In this document: piece by piece, positions 1 to 10,444 of the stretch | Position numbering within the stretch: the first letter of the stretch is position 1 | How the letters are laid out: each line of letters begins with the position of its first letter | Origin: Lachnospiraceae bacterium | GTDB lineage: Bacteria > Bacillota > Clostridia > Lachnospirales > Lachnospiraceae | Length of the DNA: 64,000 nt | Assembly: GCA_021628825.1 (NCBI GenBank) | Contig: JAJXRY010000001.1 | Coordinates: 1,240,001-1,304,000, forward strand | Reading direction: 5' to 3' | The notes under the pieces: model-generated | Told to the model about the DNA's origin: nothing | Seen by the model: only the letters and a program-made list of their open reading frames with translations | Database searches by the model: none | Program-made: the position numbers and the translations under genes

Positions 1-242
1 AGTACGTCAACCGGTCCGGCCTGCTGCAGCATGGAAGTAACCTGCTGCGAATCCGAAACATCACAGGCATAAGCCTCACAGGAAATACCGGATTCCGCTT
101 TCAGTTCTCCGGCAAGAAGCCGGAGCTTTTCTATGGAATTTTTACACACCAGACAGAGATCATAATTTTCATAAGCAAGACGCCTTGCCACTGCTTCTCC
201 GATTCCTCTGGATGCCCCTGTAATCAACGCCCGTTTCTTCAT
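1..242 (-). CDS. SDR family oxidoreductase, N-terminal part (runs off the window)
   Basis: Start of a short-chain dehydrogenase/reductase. The first residues read MKKRALITGASRGIGEA, which contains the TGxxxGIG motif that binds the NAD(P) pyrophosphate. An acidic CDVSD motif near residue 65 is the usual adenine-contact position. Only about 80 of some 240 residues are present, because the gene continues leftward out of the window, so the YxxxK catalytic pair is not visible. FabG-like 3-oxoacyl-ACP reductase is possible, but the substrate cannot be decided. The start is the ATG directly before the KKRALITG strand. Confidence 0.85.
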   Translation of the reverse strand, partial: MKKRALITGASRGIGEAVARRLAYENYDLCLVCKNSIEKLRLLAGELKAESGISCEAYACDVSDSQQVTSMLQQAGPVDV

Positions 243-320
243 TCTTCCCTCCCGGGACTGCCTTTTTACTTCCGCATATTGTAACTTATTCAGAACCCCA
301 TTCGTAAAACCTGCTGATCT

Positions 321-1224
321 TTATCGTTTTAACTGTGGGAATACATCAATTTCTTCTATATAATTAACCCATCCCAGGTGATATGCCGTAACCGGTGAAA
401 GCTCATTCTGAATCTCACTGTTGTTCAGACGTCCCTTTTCATCCTTTACCGTGTACATAATCTCATCCGGATAGGCCTTTTTCACGTATTCACAGACCTC
501 TTCGGTATACTCCGCATCCTCATACAGGTCATGTGCCCCGAAAAGATGCAGAATTTCATGTGCATAAACTGCCGGAACTTCCCCTGCAAACATCACAAGG
601 CTTTCCTGCGGATTATCCACACCATCATAACAGATTGCATAGGTGCTTCCCTTATGATTGACAAAAAAACAATCGTTGCAATTCCTTTTGCCTTATATTC
701 CTTACAAAGTGCCTCATAATCAATCTGCTCGTCGAGCCATCCGGCAATTTCCTCATCCAGTGCTTCTTCGTAATCTTCCCCATCCTTCAGGGAAAAGTTG
801 ATCCGTGCACTTCCTGTCAGATCTTCATTTTCTTCAAAATCAACCACGAGATCTACCTTCTTATGATAGCTTTTCGCTTCGGTTTCCATGTATTCTTTGG
901 CAATTTCAAGATTTTTTTAATGCTTTCTTCTTATCCCGGTCTGTCCATTTCGCATCCGGGGTATCCACAAAAGAGACTGTAAATTAAATTCTTTCCTTCC
1001 AGACTCTTTGCACTTCCAAGTTTATAGCTGCTTCTCGGATTTCCCAGTTCTCCCGGCTCCGGTGTTGCCAAAGGCTCCTCACTTACTGTTGCCGTCGGTA
1101 CCGGAGTCTGTTTCACACTTCCCTTTCCCGCTGCCTGTAACGGCATTCCGCAGACCGCCTCTGCTGTAAGAACCGCGCCTAATCCCAGCGCAGCAATTCT
1201 GATTCCTGACATAAATTTCCTCAC
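321..1224 (-). CDS. Secreted zinc metalloprotease, metzincin-like (frame broken in this sequence)
   Basis: About 300 residues once three run-length changes are read across. The N-terminus is a signal peptide (MRKFMSGIRIAALGLGAVLT, cleavage probably after AQA-like residues near 30), followed by a Pro/Thr-rich linker. The C-terminal third carries HEILHLFGAHDLY. This matches HExxHxxGxxD, the zinc-binding form seen in snapalysin-type metzincins, with Glu as catalytic base. The reading frame changes at the TTTT near 970, the A/T run at 911-917 and the seven-base run at 665-671, all homopolymers, so the gene is probably intact in the organism. Exported peptidase activity is inferred from signal peptide and motif; the substrate is unknown. 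Confidence 0.7.
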
Positions 1225-1356
1225 GATTCTTTCCTAAATAGGAATATGGCTTTTATACCTATTCTATCTCCTCAAGATAACGATATCCATACGATGATAA
1301 CAAAATACCATCTGAATTGCAACCGCTAAAAAACGCGCAACTCTACCCAAAACCAA

Positions 1357-1883
1357 TCAGGCCAATTTTTCAGCCAGCTCGGCAACGACCTCCCGGATCA
1401 TTTTTCCTTCACAATTCAGGGTAATATCGGCATATTTCTCATACAATGGTGTACGCTCCTCATAAAGATCCCTTAACGTCTGTCCCTCTTTCAATGCCAC
1501 CCCGCGCTCCTGCAGATCCCCAAGACGCTCTGCCACCGCCTCATAGGAAAGCTGAAGATAAACCACGCTGCCGATCTCCTTAAGATGCTCCATTGCTTTC
1601 GCACTATAGACCACGCTTCCCCCTGTCGCAATCACCGTCCTGTCACAGCAAAGGGAGGCATTAATCTCGCCTTCCACCTGCAAAAATCCATCTGTACCCT
1701 TTTCCTCAATGATTTCGTGAAGCATCTTCCCGGTTCTGTCCTGAATCACCAGGTCACTATCCATAAAGTGATAGCCAAGCTTTTTTTGGCAATCACAACA
1801 CCTACTGTACTTTTGCCCGCACCGGGCATCCCGATCAAAACAAGATTGTTCAATGTATGTATGTCCGTCCTTTCTCTTTGCAT
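1357..1883 (-). CDS. aroK: Shikimate kinase (one run-length frameshift)
   Basis: Phosphorylates shikimate at the 3-hydroxyl in the aromatic amino acid pathway. The restored N-terminus MQRERTDIHTLNNLVLIGMP continues into GAGKST, the Walker A loop, then DSDLVI (shikimate-binding Asp) and ATGGSVV (the GG loop of the shikimate site). The frame changes at a seven-base run near 1783-1789; adding one A gives AKKKLGYHFMDSD. Length about 175 residues is normal for the family. The chosen ATG begins the restored frame; an upstream ATG in the other frame is not used. Confidence 0.88.
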
Positions 1884-2077
1884 TTCCACTTTTGAACGCT
1901 ATGCTCCCAGTATAAATCATGTAGCTTCTTTGTACAACCGTTACTCTGACGAAAACCTGTTACGTCGATTTTGCTCCGGAGCATATACGGTTTCATCTGA
2001 ATTGTGATATGATGTTAGTGCCTGAGCGCCAGGTAAACGACCATATGGACATAGAATACTTAGAAAGAGAGTTCTTA

Positions 2078-2978
2078 ATGGAACGGACACTTACCTACAA
2101 AATCGACAATTCCATATCGCCCCCTGCCGGTCAGTCAGTTTTTGAGGCAGAAGGGCTTCTCCATGCAGAGCCTTACGCAGTTAAAAAAGGATCCTGCTGC
2201 CGTATTGGCAGACGGAATGTCCTGTTTCATGAATCATGTGCTGCAGCCGGGAGAGATACTGACGATTCACATTCTGGAAGATCATTCCTCAGAAAAGATT
2301 CCTCCGGTGGATCTGCCTTTGGATATTGTTTATGAGGATGAGGATCTAATGGTGATTAATAAGCCTGCCGGAATGCCGATCCATCCTTCCATGAACAATT
2401 ACCACAACTCTCTCGCTAACGGGCTTGCTTACTATTTTGCGCAGCAAAACTGCCCGTTCGTCTTCCGCTGCATCAATCGTCTGGACCGTGATACCTCCGG
2501 ACTTACTCTCATTGCAAAGCACTCCGTGAGCGGCGGAATGCTTTCCACAATGATTGCCAACAAGACTGTTTCCGGCATCACAAGGGAATATCTTGCCATC
2601 GTAAAGGGTTCTGTCACTCCGCCTGAAGGCACCATTATCGCACCTCTTGCGCGAAAAGAGGGGTCAATCATTGAGCGGTGCGTGGATTTTGAAAAGGGAG
2701 AAAATGCCATCACCCACTACAGGGTTCTGGATGAAAAGAACGGGCACAGCCTGGTTTCCCTGATCCTGGAAACCGGCCGCACCCATCAGATACGGATCCA
2801 TATGAAATATCTTGGCTATCCCCTCATCGGAGATTACCTTTATAATCCCGATATGGAATTCATCAGGCGTCAGGCACTCCATGCCTGGAAATTGTCCTTC
2901 CGTCATCCCATCACCGGAGAAGAGCTGCATTTTATGGCTCCGCTGCCGGAGGATATGGAGGCGGTGCTTACTGTGTAA
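2078..2978 (+). CDS. RluD/RluA-family 23S rRNA pseudouridine synthase (one frameshift)
   Basis: Isomerises uridine to pseudouridine in RNA. The catalytic motif is NRLDRDTSGL (HRLDRxTSGL in most relatives), with the aspartate as nucleophile. VINKPAGMPIHP and ETGRTHQIRIHMKYLGYPLIGD are further family signatures. The ORF from 2142 lacks the beginning; removing one T from the TTTTT near 2139 joins it to the frame starting at MERTLTYKID, which follows a GAAAGAGAG ribosome binding site. About 300 residues after correction. The target position (RluD-like or the YlyB/RluC type) cannot be assigned from sequence alone. Confidence 0.87.
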
Positions 2979-3183
2979 CAGCGTCCTCATTTTCTATACC
3001 AGATGTATTATCCTCTTCCTTCGTTTCTTCTGTTTGTGGACGCATATAATTACAGATTGAGCAATTGTTACGGTTATTCTCATATATATGATTTCCCACG
3101 ACTTTTGCTCCACATGCACATATTCCTATATGAATTGATGTTCCATCCCCTGAACTTATAAGCAGAGATACAGGCGAATACAT
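2968..3183 (-). CDS. Small Cys-rich protein or gene remnant, convergent with the pseudouridine synthase
   Basis: A 71-codon frame whose middle holds CACG, then a His, then CSIC, spaced like a zinc ribbon, followed by an acidic Glu/Asp-rich tail. Codon use looks like real coding sequence. There is no convincing ribosome binding site before its ATG, and only about 25 bases separate it from the tRNA-Gly terminator, so it may be the surviving end of a larger gene. It overlaps the end of the pseudouridine synthase gene by 11 bases. No function is proposed. Confidence 0.35.
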   Translation of the reverse strand: MYSPVSLLISSGDGTSIHIGICACGAKVVGNHIYENNRNNCSICNYMRPQTEETKEEDNTSGIENEDAVTQ

Positions 3184-3208
3184 TAAATGTAGGTATCATT
3201 TGAGTATC

Positions 3209-3250
3209 AAAAAAGCCCGGAAAGTACGTTTTTATCATACCTCCGGGCTT
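3209..3250 (-). terminator. Rho-independent terminator after tRNA-Gly
   Basis: AAGCCCGGAG pairs with a downstream TTCCGGGCTT arm, and TTTTTT follows on the minus strand. It begins six bases after the 3' end of tRNA-Gly. Confidence 0.85.
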
Positions 3251-3255
3251 CTAAG

Positions 3256-3326
3256 AGCAGATGACGGGAATCGAACCCGCCTCCTCAGCTTGGGAAGCTG
3301 ATGTTCTACCGATGAACTACATCTGC
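3256..3326 (-). tRNA. tRNA-Gly (anticodon CCC)
   Basis: A 71-nt cloverleaf: acceptor GCAGATG/CATCTGC, anticodon stem CAGC/GCTG around loop TTCCCAA, and T arm with GGTTCGATTCC. The CCA end is not encoded. The minus-strand terminator directly downstream fits a monocistronic tRNA gene. Confidence 0.93.
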
Positions 3327-3410
3327 AATATGGCTTATCATACCACGATTTTTCCCAAATGTAAACAGTGGGCGTGACCCATTTAACTATACCATGTTTA
3401 CGATATCCAC

Positions 3411-4072
3411 TTATTTTTCTTTCTGACTTTCCAGAAAATCCTTCAGAGCAAGCAAAGAATCCAGCTTCTGTTCCGTCAATTCCAGAATCTCCGGGGTTGG
3501 CTGTAACAGATCCGGAATCATAATCGCTTTTCATTCCTGCCGCATGGGCAGAACGGATTCCATTGTAAGAATCTTCCACGGCATAGCATTCCTTCGGATC
3601 CACCTTTAAAAGCTCACAGGCTTTCAGATAAATATCCGGATCCGGTTTGCTTTTCGTCACCATATCTCCACAGACAATCACATCAAAGTCATCCAGAATG
3701 CCAACTGTCTTCATCTGACGGCGTACCGCTTCCTCTTTTGTCGAAGAGGCAAGTCCGATCCGGTAGTTCTCCTTTTTCAGATAAGCAAATAACTCATGCA
3801 CACCGGTCTTCTCCGGGATCCCCTGATCCGCCTCATGCTTATAAAAAAATATCATTGGCTGCCTGCACATAACTCTCGCAGGGATGCTCCTTCCCATAAG
3901 TCTTTTGGAACAGTGCCTCCGTCTGTGTCACCGTAATTCCGATACACTGCTTTGCAACCTCTTCCACATTGGGCAGATTAAGCTCCTCTGCCAGCTTTTT
4001 CCAGCACCTCATAAACACCGCCTCGGTATCAATGAGCACGCCGTCCATATCAAACACAATATTCTTAATCAT
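3411..4072 (-). CDS. HAD-superfamily hydrolase, beta-phosphoglucomutase/phosphatase type (two frameshifts)
   Basis: About 220 residues. DMDGVLIDTE near the start is HAD motif I (DxDGxxxDT/SE) with the nucleophilic aspartate. GLASSTK is motif II, KSKPDPDIY supplies the motif III lysine, and VEDSYNGI is motif IV. An alpha-helical cap lies between motifs I and II. The frame changes at the A run near 3841-3847 and at AAAA near 3529; shortening the latter gives AAGMKAIMIPDLLQPTPEIL and a normal C-terminus ending at 3411. The substrate is probably a small sugar phosphate or phosphoglycolate, but sequence alone does not settle it. It lies 20 bases downstream of mazG and is probably cotranscribed. 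Confidence 0.85.
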
Positions 4073-4091
4073 TTTCTCCAAACCTCTCGCA

Positions 4092-4535
4092 TTACCTGGC
4101 AGCTTCTGTTTTCTGCTGCTTCTTTTCTTTTTCTTTCTTCTTAACTTCCTTCCAGAGTGCCAGACTCTCCTCCGGCGTCTCCGGACGCTTCGCATCCCCG
4201 AATACATGCGGATGACGGCGGATCAACTTTTCGGAAAGCCCCTGCACCACATCTGCAAAGGTAAAGGCTCCTCTCTCTTTGGCAATTTCTGCATGCAAAA
4301 GTACCTGTAGCAGAACATCTCCCAGTTCTTCACAAAGATTCTCGTCATCCTGATTGTCAATCGCCTGCATCACTTCCTCAGTTTCGTCCATGAAGCACTT
4401 CTTCAAAGACTCATGTGTCTGTTCCCTGTCCCAGGAACATCCATCCGGACTGCGCAGCACTTCAATGATTTCCAGAAGTTCCTGCATATCATGCGGTGCT
4501 TCTTCGATATAGGTTTTGCCGTTAATTTCTCTCAT
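4092..4535 (-). CDS. mazG: MazG nucleotide pyrophosphohydrolase
   Basis: Hydrolyses non-canonical or excess nucleoside triphosphates to monophosphate and pyrophosphate. It shows the MazG signature CSWDREQTHESLKKCFMDE followed by EEVMQAID and EELGDVLLQVLLHA, in which the EExxE and ExxD acidic residues bind Mg2+. The protein has about 147 residues with one MazG domain, shorter than the two-domain E. coli protein, and ends in a lysine-rich tail. The second of two ATGs is used, because GGAG lies eight bases before it and only two before the first. The HAD phosphatase gene follows. Confidence 0.93.
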   Translation of the reverse strand: MREINGKTYIEEAPHDMQELLEIIEVLRSPDGCSWDREQTHESLKKCFMDETEEVMQAIDNQDDENLCEELGDVLLQVLLHAEIAKERGAFTFADVVQGLSEKLIRRHPHVFGDAKRPETPEESLALWKEVKKKEKEKKQQKTEAAR

Positions 4536-4570
4536 TTGCATTTCTCCGTTTTCTTAAATAATGGAACGAT

Positions 4571-4945
4571 TCAGAATCGTATTCGCCATATAAATGATGG
4601 TTCTGGATCGTTATAGTTTCTCATACAGGTCATACATTTTTCTGAACGGAATTTTTCCAGAAAATAATAATGCCGGATGTAAGGAATCAGCAGAACAAAC
4701 AATGCTGCCGTAACCAGATACATGGCAGGATATTCCCCGACAATTGCAATTCCAATCGACAAAAAAAAGTGAGGATTGCAAACAAAATGGTTACCAGAAG
4801 ATGCACCAGCCGCTCATGCTGATAAAAAGAAAGATGCACGAGATATTCCTGCCGGAATTTCTCCCTCTCCTGCTCACTTGACTTGTCTTTGTTCTGCAGC
4901 CATTCTTCAGTTAATAAAAGATATGTTTTGATTCGCTTTTTCCAT
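4571..4945 (-). CDS. Small membrane protein (two frameshifts)
   Basis: The reconstructed protein is about 124 residues. A charged N-terminal helix (MEKRIKTYLLLTEEWLQ) is followed by two hydrophobic segments (LLVTILFAILTFF... and MYLVTAALFVLLIPYI) and a Cys-containing tail with CMTC. The frame shifts at the A run after the start codon and at an eight-base T run near 4765. I do not recognise a family. It lies just upstream of mazG, with a short gap, on the same strand. Confidence 0.6.
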
Positions 4946-5051
4946 AGTAGTTCCAGTATAGCACAATTTTATCAATAAGACACTTGAACTTTTTTGCGTA
5001 CCATGCCATGATTAGTGTAGACTAACTGTCAAAACACGGAGGTACATACAA

Positions 5052-5534
5052 ATGCTTATCATTCAGCTAATTCTTTATTGCCTGATCTTTACCTGTATTG
5101 TGAAAACCGCGGTAATCGGTGGAGCCGTGAATGGCTTATACTTTTTATCCCCGGCCGGTGCAGGATCGCGCCATTGAAATCGGTCTTACGACAAGAGAAA
5201 GCATGAAAAAAAGAGAAGTAAGATCTTTATGAGTGCATTCTATATCATCATGCTCGTGTCCCTTGTTCTGATTATTGGTCTCTGGAATCAGGTATCCGAT
5301 TTTAAAACAGCTTATTTACAGGCACTCCTGTTTCTTCTGGTAATGAACTGGTATGACGGAATCGTCATCGATAAAATCTGGGTAGGCCACAGCTCCTTCT
5401 GGATCCTTCCCGGTCTTGAGAATATGCCCTTTACCAAGTCCTGGGGTGATATGTTTAAGAAGCGGATCATCCTCTCCCTGATCTGGGTTGTCGGTGCTGC
5501 TCTTGTTGCAGGACTGGTTGTATTGATCTTCTAA
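5052..5534 (+). CDS. Integral membrane protein of unknown function (two frameshifts)
   Basis: About 160 residues after correction at the TTTTT near 5142 and the AAAAAA near 5208. An N-terminal hydrophobic helix (MLIIQLILYCLIFTCIV) is followed by a loop with YPRPVQDRAIEIGL and then three more hydrophobic segments. A conserved-looking NWYDGIVIDKIWVGHS stretch lies between segments three and four. A perfect GGAGG precedes the ATG. The sequence resembles uncharacterised Clostridia membrane proteins; no biochemical role can be given. Confidence 0.65.
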
Positions 5535-5548
5535 TATGTCCAACCAGA

Positions 5549-5581
5549 AAGGCTGCCCGCGATACGGACAGCCTGTTTTTT
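5549..5581 (+). terminator. Rho-independent terminator
   Basis: AGGCTG and CAGCCT arms with a CCGCGATACGG centre, followed by TTTTTT, fifteen bases after the membrane protein stop. The T run reaches the end of the convergent hydrolase gene. Confidence 0.8.
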
Positions 5582-6499
5582 ACCACTCTTTGAAAAAGGA
5601 AACCAGTTTGTTCCAGCTTTCCTGTCTTGCCTTCCGGCATTCCGTTGGATACTCTGCTTCCATGGTCATAAACTTTTGAAGAATCTTCTGGGTACTTTCT
5701 TCACTTTTTCCATTATAAGAAAGACATTCCGGCGGGACGGCCAGATAATGACTCGCTTTTTCATAAATGACACATTCATGACGATAGGGAAACTTCTTCT
5801 CTTCCAATACGTTCATAATCCGCGGAAACGCCAGATCCGAAGGCCAGGTATCATCATACGCCGGTGCCAGTAACAGAACATCCCCATGAATGTTTTCTAC
5901 TTTAATGCGGCTTTTGTCCGTCCGATTCTTGAAACACTCATTATAATAAAAACGGTTCATTGCTTTCGAGCCATAGCGCGGATCCTTTTTTTCCAGGTAC
6001 GCAGCGTTTTCCCTAGATGTGACAAGGCTTCTGCCGGTTCATAAGGAACGTCTTCTCCATGATAGGAAAAATAGGATTTATGCTGTCGGAAGAAGAAGTA
6101 CTTACAACCCTCAACCACAAAATCAAAGCCGGACACGGAAACCACACAGGAAATTTCCGGCAGATAAGAAGCACACAACAGCGTGTATGCTGCACCAAGT
6201 GAAAGTCCGGTCATGCCGATCTTGCGGATCGATACTGCATCGTAGCTTTTCAGAAATGCTACAGCCTTTTCTGCGTAATCGATCGGAATCCCTACCGTAT
6301 GCGGTGATAAGGGTTTCCACAAATAATATCCCAGCGCCAGTACATGAAAACCTTCCTTACATAAAGCCTGCGCACGCTTCTCTACATATTCACGTTTTTC
6401 TCCGCTTCCACCAACCAAAATGATTGCTTTGCCTGCAGGAGTTTCGCTCTCATAAAAAGTGCCAAGGAAACCTTCCTTCTCTAAAGTACACTGATACAT
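5580..6499 (-). CDS. Alpha/beta hydrolase of the BAAT/acyl-CoA thioester hydrolase type (one frameshift)
   Basis: About 306 residues. GLSLGAA holds the nucleophilic serine (GxSxG). AYDDTWPS carries the acid residue in the DDxWPS pattern of the BAAT C-terminal family, and ASHYLAVPP supplies the histidine. The N-terminal half includes GGSGEKRE, the oxyanion-side glycine loop. The two frames meet at a seven-base run near 5987-5993; adding one A gives WKKKDPRYGSKAMNRF. The start is the ATG behind GAAAGAGAGGAAAAAG. Ester or thioester hydrolysis is likely; the physiological substrate is unknown. Confidence 0.8.
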
Positions 6500-6550
6500 C
6501 TTTTTCCTCTCTTTCCTGTTCCACTTTTTCTGCATCCTATGACTTTCTTT

Positions 6551-7588
6551 TTATTCCCAGTAAAGTGCTGCCTTCTCTTTTGCCTGCTCCTCATTCAGAT
6601 TACAGTTCTTCATCAGCTTCTGAGCCGCCAGTTCCTGATCTCCACCCATTTCCTTACATATGGAAATAATGGATCGAATCATATTTTTCCCTGTTTTTTT
6701 ATCCAGTTCCTTCTGAGCTCTCTGACGCTCCTCCTGTATCCCCATCTCTTTTCCTATTTCACGTTCATCTCTCCGAATCAACTCCATTTCACGCTCTTCA
6801 TCATATTCAAAAATGCTCATCTTGACTACCTCAGCCCTTTGTTTTAACAAAAAATCTTTCAATATATTATGCCGGATACAGTACTCAATCGCTTCTTCCA
6901 CTGCCTGCTCCAAAGGCATACCTGTACTATTATATCGAACCTGCTCTACATACTGGGTATATTGCTTTAACACCGGACATTTTTCCTTCAATTCTTCATT
7001 CATCTCAGGATTAATGTTCAGTATCGTTACCTTCAATTCCAATTCCGGATCCTCTGTCGGTACTTCAAACGCTTCCGATAGTCTCAGGATCCGTCTTTCC
7101 GGTTTACCTTCTATTCCATTATAGAATACCACAAAATGCGGTGTTGGTAACTTAATTAATTTAGAACTGTATAATGACTGGTCTTTCACATAAACCTGCA
7201 ACAGTTCCGCCACGTAAAAGAGATCCCTTAACGGCATATTCAGATTGTAGGTAGACTGATGCTCGTACAGGTTCACTTCATTCATAATCAAAAAGGAAAT
7301 GTCATTCTGCATTCCCATATAGATTGCATTGTCTAACATATTAAATGTAATCTGCGAAGCATCCGTATAACTTGTTCCATTTAAAGCATTATATAAAGAC
7401 AGCGCATTTTTCCGGTTCCCTAAACAGCATCCGGCTTACCGTATCCTTGTAATTTCTCTGTACTTTTTGCTTCTCTTGTTATTTCCTTGACTGTTTTTCC
7501 CTGCTACTTCTACTGCCTTTGCTGTTACTTCTGCTGTTTTTTTGTTACTCCCTCTGTCACTTCTTTGGTTACTTTTTACTTCTCCCAT
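6551..7588 (-). CDS. Rpn family recombination-promoting nuclease/putative transposase (several frameshifts)
   Basis: The C-terminal 260 residues match PD-(D/E)XK-type Rpn proteins: NEVNLYEHQSTYNLNMPLR, FVVFYNGI, then a Lys/Glu-rich helical tail with RREREI-like repeats. The N-terminus is recovered by shortening several five-base A runs between 7420 and 7570 (for example giving REPENALSLYNALNGTSYTD). A GGGAGG site precedes the ATG at 7588. Related E. coli proteins are DNA endonucleases that raise recombination, and such genes are usually scattered in many copies. The N-terminal reconstruction is less certain than the rest. Confidence 0.72.
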
Positions 7589-8086
7589 ATCTTCCTCCCT
7601 TTGCGGGAAGATAAAAAGTGAACCAGTCAACGTTCCATATAAACGTTCACCTAAGTCACACAAACCAATGTCTGCTTTCCTTCCTCCCGCCTTTTCAATT
7701 GTTTGAATGTGATTTAAAAAGCATGGATTTCAGAAAAACTTCTGTTTTCATAGTCAGAATAAATATAGTGCCAATAGCAGAATCTTAATCAACCCTGTTT
7801 CTATTGCTTATATTTATAAAATCTCAGGATTTCACCAGCATAAGATACCGATGACTTAGATTGGATTAATGAAATATATGCTTTGCAGTGAATATAACAT
7901 ACGGAATGTTGTATGTCAATCATTAAAATTCTGAAAACAAAGATCTTAATAGAATTATGTCTGAACCACACAATATTTTGCCTCTGATACGCACCATATC
8001 ATAGGTACTACTATATAAAATTCTTATGTGTTAAAATATAATTACTTAGCAATCCCTGAAAACTATGAAACCTTGTGAGGTATATT
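7589..8086. other. AT-rich intergenic region, nothing assigned
   Basis: About 500 bases of AT-rich sequence between two divergent genes. It presumably holds both promoters, but I see no unambiguous -35/-10 pair, RNA gene or repeat. Confidence 0.5.
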
Positions 8087-8562
8087 ATGCAAAATTGTGA
8101 TTGGTGTAATCTATCAGAAAAAAAGACAGGAAATGGTTACTGATCGAAAAATACAAGCTGGGCGGTTTTATCTGGCTGATAGACAGGATTATCCCGGTAG
8201 GTGTATTTTTGGTCTTAAAGAGACATTGCAGTTGTCTGTCAGATCTGACCGCTGCTGAATGGATCGATCTGAAGCCATTGGTTGACCGTCTTGAACACTG
8301 CTTTAAGGAAACTCTGGATGCAGAGATGTGCAACTGGAGTTGCCTGTTAAACGATGCCTACAAAAGCAACAGTCCTTGCCCTCATTTACACCTGCATGTA
8401 TGTCCCCGCTACAAAAATCCGCTTTATTTGAATGGAAAAATCTTTTATGATAAAGAATTCGGACATCATTATGATAACCATAAAGAGACCTGCATTTCAC
8501 AGGCAGAAGAAACTTATCGTATTCTGTATGATCTTTTAAAGAAAGCTCTTACTTCCTTATAG
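8087..8562 (+). CDS. HIT-domain protein (one frameshift)
   Basis: About 158 residues. The C-terminal half has CPHLHLHVCPRY, the HxHxH histidine triad of nucleotide hydrolases/transferases, whose middle histidine is the nucleophile. The N-terminus begins MQNCDWCNLSEKK with a CxxC pair that may bind zinc. Adding one A to the seven-base run near 8120 restores DRKWLLIEKYKLGGFIWLID. Such proteins act on AMP-linked or dinucleotide substrates; the exact one is unknown. Confidence 0.8.
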
Positions 8563-8591
8563 CACATAATAACAGTTCATCCATGCTCATT

Positions 8592-8737
8592 CATAAGCTG
8601 CCGGATTGTACCAATTAGCTGCAAATATACCTGCTTTCCGGCAGCTTATTTCATGTTGGGCGTCCGCCCTATAGAAATGATTGTATAAGCTGCCCTTAGT
8701 GAGCAAGCTCCCACGGTCATCTTGCACAATCATTTCT
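8592..8737. repeat. Two inverted repeats between convergent genes
   Basis: The first pair is ATAAGCTGCCGG at 8593-8604 with its complement at 8638-8649, followed by TTT, a possible terminator for the HIT gene. The second is AGAAATGATTGT at 8673-8684 with its complement at 8726-8737, lying after the ddh stop on the minus strand but without a T run. A further ATAAGCTGCC copy sits inside the second pair. Confidence 0.6.
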
Positions 8738-8751
8738 GCATGGCTGAACTG

Positions 8752-9740
8752 TTACAGCATATGCGCTCTTAATTCTGCTCCGCTTTCTCTGCACAGATAA
8801 GCCGGCGCCACATCGAATACAGTCTTGCAGCCCTTCTGTCCTTCTTTATTCATGCGGTAAGCAGCTCTTGCATAAGCAACCAGTACACTGGCTGTAAATT
8901 CCGGATTGGAATCCAGCTTTAAGCTGTACTCAATGATATGCTTGTTCTCATCGTTCCAGCCGGTCACTCCACTACGGATAACGAAACCGCCATGAGGAAT
9001 TCCCTTGTGGTCACGGTCCAGTTCTTCCTGTGAAATGAAATGTACTGTGGTATCATAGTCTGCAAAGTAGTTCGGCATTTCCTTGATTTCCTTCTCGATT
9101 CTTAAAAGATCTGCTCCCTCTTTTGCTACAACGAAGCACTCTCTGGTATGCTTCTCACGGGTGGTAAGCTCCGGTGTCTCTCCGTTACGGACCTTTTCCA
9201 GTGCTTCCGGAACCGGAATGGTATACTGTCTTGCATCTGCAACGCCTTCGATCCGGCGGATCGCATCGGAGTGTCCCTGACTTACGCCCTTGCCCCAGAA
9301 GGTATAATCCTTACCATTGGTTAAGATGGCATTTGCATAAACACGGTTCAAAGAGAACATGCCCGGATCCCAGCCTACGGAAATAATACCAACCTTGCCG
9401 GATCCCATCGCTGCACGGTTTACATTCTCAAAATGCTCCGGAATTTTTGCATGGGTATCAAAACTGTCAATGACGTTGAAATACTTCACATACTCCGGTG
9501 TCTGTACCGGAAGATCTGTTGCACTTCCACCACAGATGATTAATACATCAATTTCATCCTTATAAGCCAGAAGATCATTCACCGAATGAACCTCTGCGCT
9601 GTCTGTCAGAATTCCGACAGTAGCCGGTGCACGTCTTGTAAAAAAACGGCCTTCAGCTCTAAATCATCATTGTGCCTGATTGCACACTCGACACCTCTTC
9701 CGAGGTTTCCGTATCCTAATATACCAATTCGAATTGCCAT
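8752..9740 (-). CDS. ddh: meso-Diaminopimelate D-dehydrogenase (one frameshift)
   Basis: Makes meso-diaminopimelate from tetrahydrodipicolinate, ammonia and NADPH in one step, supplying lysine and peptidoglycan. The restored N-terminus MAIRIGILGYGNLGRGVECA is the dinucleotide-binding GxGNxGRG motif. The body contains SVGWDPGMFSLNR, WGKGVSQGHSDA and HGGFVIRSGVTGW, characteristic of Ddh. Length about 329 residues is normal. The frame changes at a seven-base run near 9642-9648, within the AVFTRR-like strand. Its presence points to the dehydrogenase branch of lysine synthesis. Confidence 0.92.
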
Positions 9741-9779
9741 TGTTTTCCTCCTCTAGTAGTACTTTTCAGGAACACTATA

Positions 9780-10444
9780 CTACTTGCTATGATTTACGTC
9801 AATGATCTTTTGTGGATTTTCGAAAATCTGGATCTTCCAGCGATAGTAAAAATTACGGTTGTTTTTCATGTAGACAAAGCAGCTTCCGCAATCCAGAACG
9901 AGCAATAATACCAGCAAAAGACTCACCACCCGGAGCACTCTGTTATCCACTTTCGTAATCCATTTCATGGCAGGGGTATATACAATTCCCATGAAAAATA
10001 CAATCAGAAATGCAAAGGAAACACTCGTTGGAAGGGAGGTATATCTCGTGATATGCAGAGGCAGTGCCTCATAGCTCCAATAATAAAGACTGCATACCTT
10101 TTCTACCACATACCCGGTCAGAATTTCAACCGAACACACTACAAAAAAGGAGGTCAGAAAATACAGACTGATCCTCCCGTGCCTGGTCCAGCCCCTTGCA
10201 AACTGCAGTATCCCCGTAAGCTGCTCCGGGGTTCCCATAAACCGGTAAATCAACAGCACTATCACACCATATCCGATCAGAAACGGTGCATTCATATTCC
10301 GGTTATCCACAAACCCTTCGGTCAGAACGATCCAGGTGTTCTCGATCAGAAATCCCAGAAATGATACCAACGTGAGCATCACTGCATAGGCTGAAATACT
10401 ATATGGAATTGTTTCCGTCTTTGCTTTTTTTGCTTCGCATCCAT
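9780..10444 (-). CDS. CmpB-like putative ABC transporter permease (one frameshift)
   Basis: About 221 residues with five or six hydrophobic segments. It begins with a short basic tail and runs through AYAVMLTLVSFLGFLIEN, a typical first helix of the ABC_trans_CmpB family. NRNMNAPFLIGYG and an aromatic stretch SLYYWSYEALPLHITRYTSLPTS are also typical. The frame is restored by adding one A to the run near 10426. Despite its family name no ATPase partner is adjacent, and a transport function is unproven. Confidence 0.7.
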
